NCBI GenBank assembly: GCA_034519525.1
Contig: JAXHOJ010000039.1
Location: 1 to 64,000, forward strand
Direction of reading: 5' to 3'
Source of the DNA: Gemmobacter sp034519525
GTDB taxonomy: Bacteria > Pseudomonadota > Alphaproteobacteria > Rhodobacterales > Rhodobacteraceae
Length of the DNA: 64,000 bases
The notes beneath the pieces are model-generated. The model was not told the DNA's origin and made no database searches. It worked only from the letters and a program-made list of their open reading frames with translations. The position numbers were made by a program, and so were the translations under genes. Each line of letters begins with the position of its first letter. Position 1 is the stretch's first letter. Positions 8,301-16,707 of the stretch are shown here, piece after piece.

Positions 8301-9464
8301 TCAGCGCCCGCCGATGACCCCGATATAATCGCTGACCCAGCGGTAATAGGGCACGCAGGCGCCTTCGCCCGCGCTGCAGTTGGAAACCGGCGTCGTCCAG
8401 AAGCGGATGCGGTCGAAATCCTTCAACCCGTTGGCATCGCAGCCTTCGCCGGTCTGCATCCCGCGTCCGTCGGTGCAGGCGGCGGGCACCGAAGGCACAG
8501 CCCCGAACCAGACCGAAAGATCGGCCTGCAGGTTCGAGGACAGCTGATGGTCGAACCACATATAGGCGCAGTTCGGATGGGCGGCATCGGTGTGCAGCAT
8601 GGTGGTATCGGCCCAGCCGGTGGCCCCTTCCTGCGGAATGGTGCTGGCGACGGGCTGGCCATCGGCCTTGAGCAGGTTCACCTGGAAGGGCCAGGAGCCA
8701 GAGGCCACCACGCCTTCGTTCTTGAAATCGTCGATCTGGATGAAGGCATCGTGCCAGTAGCGGCTGACCAGCGTGCGCTGTCCGCGCAGCAGATCGAGCG
8801 CCGCCTTGTACTGATCCTCGTTCAGTTCATAGGGCGAGGTGATGCCCAGTTCCGGCTTGTGGAACATCAGATATTGCGCGGCATCGGCCACATGGATCGG
8901 GCCGTCATAGGCCTGCACCCGGCCCTCGTTGGATTTGCCATCCGGCAGATCCATCTTCTCGAACACCACATTCCAGCTGGTCGGCGGCTCCTTGAAGACT
9001 TCGGTGTTGTACATCAGCACGTTGGGCCCCCACATATAGGGCACGCCGTAATGTTTGCCGTCCACCGTATGCCAGGGGGCATCCTGCAGGCGCGGGTCGA
9101 TGGTGGACCACGAGGGCACCAGCGCGGTGTTGATTTCCTGCACCTTGCCCCCGGCGATCAGCCGCAGCGAGGCATCGCCCGAAGCGGTGACCAGATCGAA
9201 GCCACCTTCGTTCATCAGCGCCACCATCTCGTCGCTGGTGTTCGCCGTCTTCACGCTGACCTTGCAGCCCGAGGCGGCCTCGAACTTCGTCACCCAGTCG
9301 AATTTCGGATCGGTCTCGCCGCGTTCGATATAGCCGGCCCAGGCGACGATGGACAATTCTCCCTCGCCCGCGCCGATTGCGGTCATCTGCGCCAGTGCAG
9401 GGGAAAGGCCGGTGCAGAGTGCAAGCGCGGTGGTGCCTGCAAGTTGGATCATGCGGAAGGTCAT
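8301..9464 (-). CDS. Polyamine-type ABC transporter periplasmic binding protein (PotD/PotF-like)
   Basis: 387 residues. The first 25 residues form a Sec signal peptide (MTFRMIQLAG..., cleavage likely after SPALA). The mature part has the COG0687 pattern: LSIVAWAGYIERG near the N-terminus, FDLVTASGDASLRLI, YGVPYMWGPNVLMYN and a C-terminal WVSDYIG. The family binds putrescine, spermidine or related amines. GGGAG is 8 bases before the ATG at 9464. It is the first gene of the transporter set and directly follows the LysR gene on the same strand. The exact ligand is unknown. Confidence 0.88.
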   Translation of the reverse strand: MTFRMIQLAGTTALALCTGLSPALAQMTAIGAGEGELSIVAWAGYIERGETDPKFDWVTKFEAASGCKVSVKTANTSDEMVALMNEGGFDLVTASGDASLRLIAGGKVQEINTALVPSWSTIDPRLQDAPWHTVDGKHYGVPYMWGPNVLMYNTEVFKEPPTSWNVVFEKMDLPDGKSNEGRVQAYDGPIHVADAAQYLMFHKPELGITSPYELNEDQYKAALDLLRGQRTLVSRYWHDAFIQIDDFKNEGVVASGSWPFQVNLLKADGQPVASTIPQEGATGWADTTMLHTDAAHPNCAYMWFDHQLSSNLQADLSVWFGAVPSVPAACTDGRGMQTGEGCDANGLKDFDRIRFWTTPVSNCSAGEGACVPYYRWVSDYIGVIGGR

Positions 9465-9598
9465 GCGGAAAGCTCCCTGATGGTCGCGCGGCATTGGCGC
9501 GGGAAAGCCGGTGGTCCGGCATTGGCACCATGCTGCGGCGGGGATGCCGCTTTCGCAAACGCAAAAGGGGGATGGGTGCTTTCGGAAAAACCGATGGC

Positions 9599-10504
9599 TC
9601 AGCGTTCCTGGATCGAGCTTTGCGCCGAACGGATGAAATTGACGGCAGGCCCCGACAGCGGCGCCCCCCGTCGCCAGGCCAGGCCCACCTGCACGGTGGG
9701 CAGATCGCCCGACACATCGCGGATCTCGATCCGGTCGCCTTCCAGCGACCAGGGGCGATAGACCAGGCTGGGCAGGATCGCCAGACCCGCGCCGGTGGCG
9801 ACCAGGCTGCGCACCGCCTCGACACTGCGGGTGCGAAAGGCGATTTCGGGTTTCACTGGCAGGGCGGCGGTCAGGCGGCGGGTGCTTTCTTCGATTTCAT
9901 CTACCATCAGCTGGATCATCGGGCGCCCGGCGAGTTCTTCCAGCGCGATGGCCTCTTGCTGCGCCAGCGGATGGCCGAGCGGCAGCCAGAGCCGGTAGGG
10001 CGAGACCAGCAGGGTTTCGACATGCAGTGCCATGCGATCCTTGACCGAAGAGGTCAGCAGCACGGCCACATCCAGCTCGCCGCCGATCAGCAGATGCTGC
10101 AGGTAATCGCCGCTGTCCTCGATCACATTGAGTTCGACCAGAGGATGGGCGCGGCGGAAGCGTTGCAGGATGTCCGACAGCACATAGCCCGCCACCAGCG
10201 AGGTCACGCCCAGCGACAGGCGGCCGGTGGCCTGTTCGGCCTCGTCGCGAAAGGCGCTGCGGGCGGCGGCGACATCGGCCAGGATCTGGCGGGCATGGCG
10301 CAGGAAGGCGCTGCCTTTTGCGGTGCGATGAAGCAGGCCGCGCGCCTGCCGGTCGAACAGCGGCACGCCCAGATCATCTTCCAGCGCGCGGATGGCTTCG
10401 GTGACAGAGGATTGCGAGATCGACAGCGCCCGCGCCGCGCCGGTGACGCTGCCCGCCTCTGCGGCGGCGGTGAAGAACTGAAGCTGACGCAGGGTGAAGG
10501 CCAT
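9599..10504 (-). CDS. LysR-family transcriptional regulator
   Basis: 301 residues. The N-terminal winged helix-turn-helix (FTLRQLQFFTAAAEAGSVTGAARALSISQSSVTEAIRALE, residues 3-42) is typical of LysR. The effector domain contains LEELAGRPMIQL and VATGAGLAILPSLVY. It lies between the GbcAB-like pair and the polyamine-type transporter on the same strand. It may control either, but no operator could be assigned. Confidence 0.9.
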   Translation of the reverse strand: MAFTLRQLQFFTAAAEAGSVTGAARALSISQSSVTEAIRALEDDLGVPLFDRQARGLLHRTAKGSAFLRHARQILADVAAARSAFRDEAEQATGRLSLGVTSLVAGYVLSDILQRFRRAHPLVELNVIEDSGDYLQHLLIGGELDVAVLLTSSVKDRMALHVETLLVSPYRLWLPLGHPLAQQEAIALEELAGRPMIQLMVDEIEESTRRLTAALPVKPEIAFRTRSVEAVRSLVATGAGLAILPSLVYRPWSLEGDRIEIRDVSGDLPTVQVGLAWRRGAPLSGPAVNFIRSAQSSIQER

Positions 10505-10635
10505 GATCCGCCATGGAAAAACCGCGCCCCATTGGGGCACGGTTCGGGCGTTCTGTCCAGAGCGGGCTGTGGGGCGGAGACGCCCGGGGCGCCGCCGTCG
10601 CCGGTCGGGCTTGAACCGATGGCGCCCGCCCGGCG

Positions 10636-10668
10636 ACCCCCGGGGTATTTTTACCAAGAGGAAGGGGC
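10636..10668. other. Short conserved-looking intergenic element, copy 2
   Basis: On the minus strand: CTTCCTCTTGGTAAAAATAC then CCCGGGGG. It ends 9 bp beyond the stop of the GbcB-like gene and shares the CTC-TT...AAATACnCC pattern with 615-645. A post-transcriptional or terminator role is possible. Confidence 0.4.
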
Positions 10669-10676
10669 AGCGGCGG

Positions 10677-11771
10677 TCAGACCGCGACCGCCACCTTGCC
10701 CATCGGGTTGGAACAGCAGGCCAGGATATAGCCATCGGCGATGTCTTCATCCGAGATGCCGCCGTTATGGACCATATGCACCTCGCCCGACAGTTTCTTG
10801 ACCTTGCAGGTGCCGCACAGCCCGAAGGTGCAGCCCGACGGGATGTTGAGGCCCGCGCGTTTCGCCACAGCCAGAACCGTATCGGTTTCGCCACAGGGCG
10901 CGGTGACGCCCGAGGTGGCAAAGGTGATTTCGGCCTTGGCGCCCTCTTCCGGGGTCACATCCGTCAGCACCGGGGCCTCGGCCTCGGTCGCCACGGCCAG
11001 GCCGAAGCTTTCCTGATGGTAGTGATCCATGTCGAAGCCGATCGAGATCAGCATCTCGCGCACGGCCTGCATGAAGGGTTCGGGGCCGCAGCAGAACACC
11101 TCGCGGTCCAGATAGTCTGGCGCCATCAGGCCCAGCATGATCTGGGAAAGACGGCCCTTGTAGCCGGGCCAGGCGCGGAACGGATCGGATTCTTCCACCG
11201 TGAAGCGCAGCTGCAGGCCGGGCACACGGTTGGCGAATTGTTCCAGCCGTTCGCGGAAGATGATTTCCGAGGGGCGCTTGGCGGCATGGACAAAGACGAT
11301 GTCGGGCATCTCGCCCGAATCCCAGGCCCAGGTCGTCATCGACATCATGGGGGTGATGCCCGAACCGGCCGAGATGAACAGGTATTTCTTCGCAGGCGCC
11401 CGGTGAAAGCTGAAGATGCCCGCCGGGCCGAAGGCCTTGAGCCGCATCCCCGGCTTCAGGTGATCCAGCATCCAGCGCGTGCCGATCGAGGTGCTTTGTG
11501 CCTTGACCGTGATCGAGATCGACAGCGGCCGCGAGGGCGAAGACGAGATGGTATAGGTGCGCTGCACATTGCCCGCCGGACCCTTGGCCGGATCAACCGG
11601 CAGGTCCAGCGTGATGAACTGGCCCGGCTGATAGTCGAACCATGCGCCCGAAGGCGCGCGGAAGGTGAAGGTGGCGGTATCATCCGTTTCCGGCACGATC
11701 ATCGCACATTCCAGATGTTCGGCATCGCTCCAGGGTTCTGCCGACCAGTTCAGGCGCTGTTTCGGGGCCAT
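10677..11771 (-). CDS. gbcB: Hybrid ferredoxin-NAD(P)H reductase, glycine betaine demethylase subunit GbcB-like
   Basis: 364 residues in three parts. First is an FAD-binding domain with RTYTISSSPSRP (about residues 91-102). An NAD-binding domain follows, with GSGITPMMSM and CCGPEPFM. Last is a C-terminal plant-type [2Fe-2S] ferredoxin with the CTFGLCGTC cluster motif and a distal Cys in ILACCSNP. This layout matches GbcB, which passes electrons from NADH to the Rieske oxygenase that demethylates glycine betaine. The adjacent upstream gene (3 bp away) is that oxygenase. Proline-betaine or carnitine demethylase reductases are alternatives in the same family. Confidence 0.85.
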   Translation of the reverse strand: MAPKQRLNWSAEPWSDAEHLECAMIVPETDDTATFTFRAPSGAWFDYQPGQFITLDLPVDPAKGPAGNVQRTYTISSSPSRPLSISITVKAQSTSIGTRWMLDHLKPGMRLKAFGPAGIFSFHRAPAKKYLFISAGSGITPMMSMTTWAWDSGEMPDIVFVHAAKRPSEIIFRERLEQFANRVPGLQLRFTVEESDPFRAWPGYKGRLSQIMLGLMAPDYLDREVFCCGPEPFMQAVREMLISIGFDMDHYHQESFGLAVATEAEAPVLTDVTPEEGAKAEITFATSGVTAPCGETDTVLAVAKRAGLNIPSGCTFGLCGTCKVKKLSGEVHMVHNGGISDEDIADGYILACCSNPMGKVAVAV

Positions 11772-11774
11772 GGT

Positions 11775-13013
11775 TTACTCCGCCGCCAGGGCGGGCTTGG
11801 GGGCCAGCCGTTCGGTCATCAGGCCGACATACCAGTCGACGAACTGGATCACGCCTTCTTCCTGGATGGTGGAATAGGGGCCGGGTTCATAGGCGGGCGA
11901 CAGAATACCCTTCTGGTTTTCTTCCACCACCTGGCGGTCTTCGTCATTGGTGTTCAGCCAGACCTCGGTGAGGTTCGGGATATCGTAATCCACGCCTTCC
12001 ACCGCATCCTTGTGCACCAGCCATTTCGTCGTCACCTCGGTTTCGGTGGGCGAGATCGGCAGGATGCGGAAGACGATGGCATGATCGCCCAGGAAGTGGT
12101 TCCAGGTGTTGGGATAGTGGAAGAACAGCAGGCTGCCCGCATCGTTGAACGGCATGGCGCCCATGCGTTTCGCCACGGCGGCCTTGGTGTTCATCGTATA
12201 GCTTTCGGCGTTGTTCAGCAGCGGGATGCGCGCCAGACGCCATTGCATCTTGGGATGGTTGGTAAAGCGCGAGGGCAGGCCCGCGGCCTCGCAACGTTTC
12301 CAGTGATCCAGAATATCGGGGCTGGCTGAATCCGGGCCTTCCATCGCCGTCATGCGCGGATTGTCGGAATAGGTGCGGCACAGCGAAGGGTGCGAGCCGC
12401 CGCAGTGATAACATTCGCGGTTGTTCTCGATCACCAGCTTCCAGTTGCCCTTTTCCACGATGGTGGAAGAGAAGGCGACCTTGGCATCCTTCAGCCCCGA
12501 GGGGGCAAGGTAGCCCATCAGTTTCGGCGCCAGGTCGGAAATCGGCGGCGGTACTTCGGCCAGGCAGATGAAGACCATCCCGCCGAGATCGACGCAATGC
12601 ACCTTTTTCAGCCCGTGCTGTGCCGGATCAAAGCTGTCCTGCATGTCGCGCGCATACAGCAGCTTGCCATCCAGATCATAGGTCCACTGGTGATAGGGGC
12701 AGACGAGCTTGGGCGTGCTGCCGGTTTCCTTGGTGCACAGACGCTGGCCACGGTGGCGGCAGACATTGTGGAAGGCGCGGATCATGCCATCGGTGCCGCG
12801 GGTAATCACCACCGGATAGGCGCCCACCTGCAGCGTGACGAAATTGCCGGTCTTGGGGATTTCGCAAGACGGGATGGCGAACAGCCATTCCTTGTAGAAG
12901 ACATGGTCCAGATCCTGCTGGAACACGCCGGAATCGCAGTAAAGATCGCGTTGCAGCGCATAATCTTTGCGGCGCGCGGCAAGGAGGGAAAGGGTCTCGG
13001 TCTGGCTCAGCAT
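11775..13013 (-). CDS. gbcA: Rieske non-heme iron oxygenase, glycine betaine demethylase GbcA-like
   Basis: 412 residues. The Rieske centre is visible as CRHRG...CPYHQW (Cys-X-His then Cys-X2-His) at about residues 92-115. The mononuclear iron region has ENNRECYHCGGSHPSL. The N-terminus (SLLAARRKDYALQRDLY) fits GbcA/stachydrine demethylases. With the reductase gene 3 bp downstream it forms a two-component monooxygenase, most likely removing a methyl group from glycine betaine to give dimethylglycine and formaldehyde. The ATG at 13013 gives the conserved N-terminus. No downstream dimethylglycine or sarcosine dehydrogenase is in the window. Confidence 0.85.
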   Translation of the reverse strand: MLSQTETLSLLAARRKDYALQRDLYCDSGVFQQDLDHVFYKEWLFAIPSCEIPKTGNFVTLQVGAYPVVITRGTDGMIRAFHNVCRHRGQRLCTKETGSTPKLVCPYHQWTYDLDGKLLYARDMQDSFDPAQHGLKKVHCVDLGGMVFICLAEVPPPISDLAPKLMGYLAPSGLKDAKVAFSSTIVEKGNWKLVIENNRECYHCGGSHPSLCRTYSDNPRMTAMEGPDSASPDILDHWKRCEAAGLPSRFTNHPKMQWRLARIPLLNNAESYTMNTKAAVAKRMGAMPFNDAGSLLFFHYPNTWNHFLGDHAIVFRILPISPTETEVTTKWLVHKDAVEGVDYDIPNLTEVWLNTNDEDRQVVEENQKGILSPAYEPGPYSTIQEEGVIQFVDWYVGLMTERLAPKPALAAE

Positions 13014-13457
13014 CTGATCCTCGCTTGGCCCGCGCCTCCCCGCGCAGGTCCGGGCTTGTGAAACGAACCCGCAGGCGGCACCGGCCTGCAGTGCAGCCCG
13101 GCAAAGCCCTTGTCTTCGCGGTTTGGTCTTCGCGGTTTGAAACTTTGCCGACCGGCACGGGGAAGAGCGGGTTTTCCCCCGCTGCGGCAAGGTTTGGCCC
13201 CCTTTGCCGCAACGCCGGGGCGCGTCTTTCCCCGATCTCTCCACCCCGGAACCGGCGCGGCTTGCCCCTTTTTCCTAGCTTGAAAGCGACAGGCTCCGTG
13301 CATGATTTGCGACATTTCTTGCAGCGGAAACGCACAACGTCCGCTTGTTGCGGCGTTGCAGCAAAAGCGTCACGAATTCGTGCTCTGCCAGTGCGAAAGA
13401 ATGCCGGGACACCGGCGTTCAACTGCAACATCCCCGGAACCAGAGCCGAGACATCCG
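13014..13457. other. 444-bp divergent intergenic region, no gene supported
   Basis: This separates the Rieske oxygenase (minus) from the metallophosphoesterase operon (plus) and must hold both promoters. Short frames here give Arg/Pro/Cys-rich translations without family features. Around 13315-13375 there are repeated TTGCAGC and imperfect inverted CGCAnCAA sequences that could be regulator sites. I could not assign a regulator. Confidence 0.5.
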
Positions 13458-14243
13458 ATGCGTCCGAATCATCACCGCAGTCTTTTCCTGTCTGACCTGC
13501 ATCTGGGCGCGCTGGGGTGCCGGGCCGATCTTGTGCGCGATTTTCTTGAAAAGAATACGGCGGATCAGATCTTTCTGGTGGGCGATATCCTGGATATCTG
13601 GCACCCGCTGGCCATCAACTGGGGCCCGGTTCAGGAGCAGATCCTGGAGATCCTGCGCCAGCGTGCCGCCGAAGGGGCCGAGCTGGTCTATCTGATCGGC
13701 AATCATGATTACGAACTGACAAAGATGGACAGCTGCCCGCAGATCCCGGCGCGGCTGTGCCGCGAATACAGCCATCGCGCCGCCGACGGGCGGCTGTTTC
13801 TGATCCTGCATGGCGATATCTGCGATTCGCGGATGTTCCGCTGGCATATCTGGACGCGGATCGGCAGCCGGATCGACAGCCTGCTGCGCAGCGCCGACCG
13901 GGGCCTGCGCCGCCTGCGCCGCAGCCTGCGCCCCGAGGATCGCACGCCGATCGAATGGGCCATCGCCAAGCTGAACGAGGTGCTTTACGCGGGCCAGGCG
14001 CATGAGCGGCGGCTGATCGAACTGGCCCGGCGCACTGGCCATGATGGCGTGGTCTGCGGGCATTTCCATGTTTCGGCGCTGCACAGCGACCATGGGCTGA
14101 TCTATGCCAATTGTGGCGACTGGGTCGACAGTTTCACCGCCATTGCCGAAGATGCCGATGGCCGCCTGCACATGTTGGGCGGGCGCGAGGTGCTGCGTGC
14201 AGGCCGCGCGGCGCCCGATCTGCTGGCGGGGGAAGTGGCATGA
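13458..14243 (+). CDS. Metallophosphoesterase, UDP-2,3-diacylglucosamine diphosphatase (LpxH)-like
   Basis: 261 residues. The calcineurin-like metal motifs appear in order: LFLSDLHLG (residues 9-17), FLVGDILDIW, LIGNHDYE, ILHGDICD and CGHFHVS, then NCGDWVDSF. This sub-class cleaves UDP-2,3-diacylglucosamine in lipid A synthesis or related lipid nucleotides. It is the first gene of an operon with a ceramide-glucosyltransferase-like enzyme, so a role in another glycolipid pathway is possible. The ATG at 13458 precedes the conserved N-terminus; its stop overlaps the next start (ATGA). Confidence 0.83.
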   Translation: MRPNHHRSLFLSDLHLGALGCRADLVRDFLEKNTADQIFLVGDILDIWHPLAINWGPVQEQILEILRQRAAEGAELVYLIGNHDYELTKMDSCPQIPARLCREYSHRAADGRLFLILHGDICDSRMFRWHIWTRIGSRIDSLLRSADRGLRRLRRSLRPEDRTPIEWAIAKLNEVLYAGQAHERRLIELARRTGHDGVVCGHFHVSALHSDHGLIYANCGDWVDSFTAIAEDADGRLHMLGGREVLRAGRAAPDLLAGEVA

Positions 14244-15367
14244 CCCTGATGCTGATCTGCGCCATCATTGCCGGTGTCATGCTGGCGCTGCATTTTCTGA
14301 CCGCGCTGCTGGCCGTGCCGCTGCGCCGCCGTGTGGCCGAAGGCCCGCTGCCGCCGATGACCCTGCTGCGCCCGGTCTGCGGGGTGGACAGGTTCGACCC
14401 CGAAACCCTGGCCTCCAGCTTTGTGCAGGATCACCCGGATTACCGGCTGATCTTCTGCGCCGCACGGGCGGATGATCCGGTGGTGCCGCTGGTGCGCGGG
14501 CTGATCGCCGCACATCCGCAGGTGCAGGCGCGGCTGATGATCGGGGAAACCCGGATCAGCGGCAATCCCAAGCTGAACAACCTGTGCAAGGGCTGGGCCG
14601 AGGCCGATACGCCCTTTGTTGCCATGGCCGACAGCAACCTGCTGCTGCCGCCCGATTACCTGCGCGAACTGGCGGGCACCTGGGATCCGGGCTGCGGGCT
14701 TGTCACCTCGCCTGCCGTGGGCGTCCGGCCGGATGGGGTGTGGGGCGCGGTGGAATGTGCCTTTCTGAACACCAATCAGGCGCGGCTGCAGCTGGCGGCC
14801 GACCGGCTGGGCTTTGGCTTTGCGCAGGGCAAGACCCTGTGCTGGCAGCGTGATCTGCTGAATGGCGCCGGTGGCCTGCGCAGGCTGGGCCGCGATCTGG
14901 CCGAAGATGTGGCCTCGACCAAGGTGGTGCGCGACGAGGGCCGCCATGTGCGGCTGACGGCGCAGCCCTTCGCCCAGCCCATCGGGGAACGCAGCTGGGC
15001 CGAAATGTGGGGGCGGCAGCTGCGCTGGTCGCGCCTGCGCCGGGCGGGCTTTCCGCTGGTGTTTCTGATGGAGCCGTTGAACGGTGCGGTTCTGCCCGCG
15101 CTGGCCATGGCGGGCGTGGTGGTTCTGGGCGGGGCGCCTGCCTCGGCGCTGATGGCCTATCTGGCGCTGTGGTACGGGATCGAGGTCGTGCTGGCCCGCG
15201 CCCATGGCTGGCCGATGGGGCTGCGGGATCTGGGCGCCATGCTGCTGCGCGATGTGCTGATCCCGGTGATCTGGGTGGCGACGCTGCTGGGGCGCGGGGC
15301 CATCATGTGGCGCGGCAATGATGTGGCCGCGGCGCCGCGGCTGGCGCCGCAGCCCAAGCAGGCCTGA
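14240..15367 (+). CDS. Ceramide glucosyltransferase-like glycosyltransferase (GT21)
   Basis: 375 residues, membrane bound. An N-terminal helix (residues 2-24) is followed by a GT-A catalytic domain with NPKLNNLCKG, the metal-binding ADSNLLLPPDYL and the LAEDVAST segment. The membrane-proximal RQLRW motif, the (Q/R)xxRW acceptor signature, comes next, then three C-terminal helices. This is the layout of GT21 enzymes, which transfer glucose from UDP-glucose to ceramide or similar lipids on the cytoplasmic membrane face. Overlaps on both sides show translational coupling with the metallophosphoesterase. The acceptor lipid is not determinable here. Confidence 0.85.
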   Translation: MTLMLICAIIAGVMLALHFLTALLAVPLRRRVAEGPLPPMTLLRPVCGVDRFDPETLASSFVQDHPDYRLIFCAARADDPVVPLVRGLIAAHPQVQARLMIGETRISGNPKLNNLCKGWAEADTPFVAMADSNLLLPPDYLRELAGTWDPGCGLVTSPAVGVRPDGVWGAVECAFLNTNQARLQLAADRLGFGFAQGKTLCWQRDLLNGAGGLRRLGRDLAEDVASTKVVRDEGRHVRLTAQPFAQPIGERSWAEMWGRQLRWSRLRRAGFPLVFLMEPLNGAVLPALAMAGVVVLGGAPASALMAYLALWYGIEVVLARAHGWPMGLRDLGAMLLRDVLIPVIWVATLLGRGAIMWRGNDVAAAPRLAPQPKQA

Positions 15368-15371
15368 CACG

Positions 15372-15947
15372 ATGCTGACACCGGAAGATGCCGCCACGCT
15401 GGTGGGCCAGTACGGGCTTTGGGTGCTGGCCCCGGCTGCCGTGCTGGAAGGGCCGATCGTCACCGTGATCTCGGTCTGGCTGGCGCGGCTGGGGATGCTG
15501 GATCTGCGGGTCGTGTTGCTGATGCTGGTGCTGGCCGATCTGCTGGGTGATCTGCTGTTCTATGCCCTGGGGCGCGGGCTGCTGCCCCGCCTGCCGCGCG
15601 CCCTGCGCCACCGCTTTGGCCTGCATGAGGCGCGGCTGGCAGCGCTGGCGGGGCATTTCCGCGACAACGGGCCCCGCACGCTGGTTCTGGGCAAGCTGAC
15701 CCATTCGGCAGGGGCGGTGGTTCTGGTGGCGGCCGGCATGGCGCGGATGCACATCGGCCGGTTTCTGTGGTGGAACCTGCTGGCCACCCTGCCCAAGACG
15801 GCGGGCTTTGCCGTGCTGGGCTGGGTGCTGGGCGATGCCTATGTGCTGATCGGGGATTGGCTTGCGGTGATCTCGGGCGCCGGGCTGGCGGTTCTGCTGG
15901 CGGCGGGCGGTCTGTGGCATGTCTGGCGGCGCAGGGTTTCGGCATGA
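15372..15947 (+). CDS. DedA/VTT-domain family membrane protein
   Basis: 191 residues with four to five hydrophobic segments. It has the DedA pattern of an acidic residue in the first membrane segment (LEGPIVTVISVW), a G-x-x-x-G stretch and an Arg/Gly-rich reentrant loop (GKLTHSAGAVVLVAAGMARM). DedA proteins flip undecaprenyl phosphate or phospholipids across the inner membrane. Placement between a lipid glycosyltransferase and a GT2 gene suggests it moves a carrier or glycolipid made by its neighbours. Starts 5 bp after the GT21 stop. Confidence 0.83.
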   Translation: MLTPEDAATLVGQYGLWVLAPAAVLEGPIVTVISVWLARLGMLDLRVVLLMLVLADLLGDLLFYALGRGLLPRLPRALRHRFGLHEARLAALAGHFRDNGPRTLVLGKLTHSAGAVVLVAAGMARMHIGRFLWWNLLATLPKTAGFAVLGWVLGDAYVLIGDWLAVISGAGLAVLLAAGGLWHVWRRRVSA

Positions 15948-16621
15948 TCGGCCCGGTGTCCTGCATCGTCCCCGCCCATAACGAGGCGCCGCGCATCGGC
16001 GCCGTGCTGCGGGTTCTGGCCCGCCATCCGCTGATTGCCGAGGTGATCGTGGTGGATGACGGGTCCACCGATGATACGGCGCAGGTGGCACAGGGCTTTC
16101 CGGTGCGGCTGATCCGGCTGTCGCCCAACCGGGGCAAGACCGCCGCCGTGGCCGAGGGGCTGCGCGCGGCGCAACATGATCTGGTGATGCTGATCGACAG
16201 CGATCTGCAGGGCCTGCAGGCCGCTGATATCACTGCGCTGCTGATGCCCTTGCGGCAGGGCCGGGCGCAGGCGGCGCTGAGCCTGCGGGGCAATGCGCCG
16301 GGCCTGTGGCGGCTGATCGGGCTGGATTACATCTCGGGCGAGCGAGTGTTTCCCCGCGCCCTGCTGGCCGGGCGCGAGGCCGAGCTTGCCCTGCTGCCGA
16401 AATTCGGCTTCGAGGTTTTCCTGAACCGGATCTGGATCGCCCGCAGCCTGCAGGTGGCCGTGGTTGCATGGCCGGGGGTGGCCAGCCCGGCCAAGGCCCG
16501 CAAGCGCGGCTGGCGGGCGGGCATTGCCGCCGATATCGCGATGCTCGCGGACATGTTCCACACCATCCGCCCGCTGCAGGCGCTGGGCCAGATCGTGACG
16601 TTGCGCCGCCTGCGCGCCTGA
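15944..16621 (+). CDS. Family 2 glycosyltransferase
   Basis: 225 residues. Starts with CIVPAHNEAPRIG, followed by IVVDDGSTDDT and the metal-binding LIDSDLQGL, the GT2 nucleotide-sugar site. It has no clear transmembrane segments, unlike polyprenyl-phosphate mannosyltransferases with C-terminal helices. The start overlaps the DedA stop (ATGA). It closes the four-gene envelope operon. Donor and acceptor unknown. Confidence 0.85.
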   Translation: MIGPVSCIVPAHNEAPRIGAVLRVLARHPLIAEVIVVDDGSTDDTAQVAQGFPVRLIRLSPNRGKTAAVAEGLRAAQHDLVMLIDSDLQGLQAADITALLMPLRQGRAQAALSLRGNAPGLWRLIGLDYISGERVFPRALLAGREAELALLPKFGFEVFLNRIWIARSLQVAVVAWPGVASPAKARKRGWRAGIAADIAMLADMFHTIRPLQALGQIVTLRRLRA

Positions 16622-16707
16622 ACCCGGCCCCGGTTGCCCCCGGCCCCGGTTGCCTTGCCCCGCCCCCCGTGCCACCAAGGCGCGGGATGACGGGAGGAGA
16701 CCGGATC

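Noticed and set aside
12676..13431. Minus-strand open frame extending past the Rieske oxygenase start into the intergenic region
   Set aside because: It is in a different frame from the oxygenase and its translation is Arg/Gly-rich without domain features.
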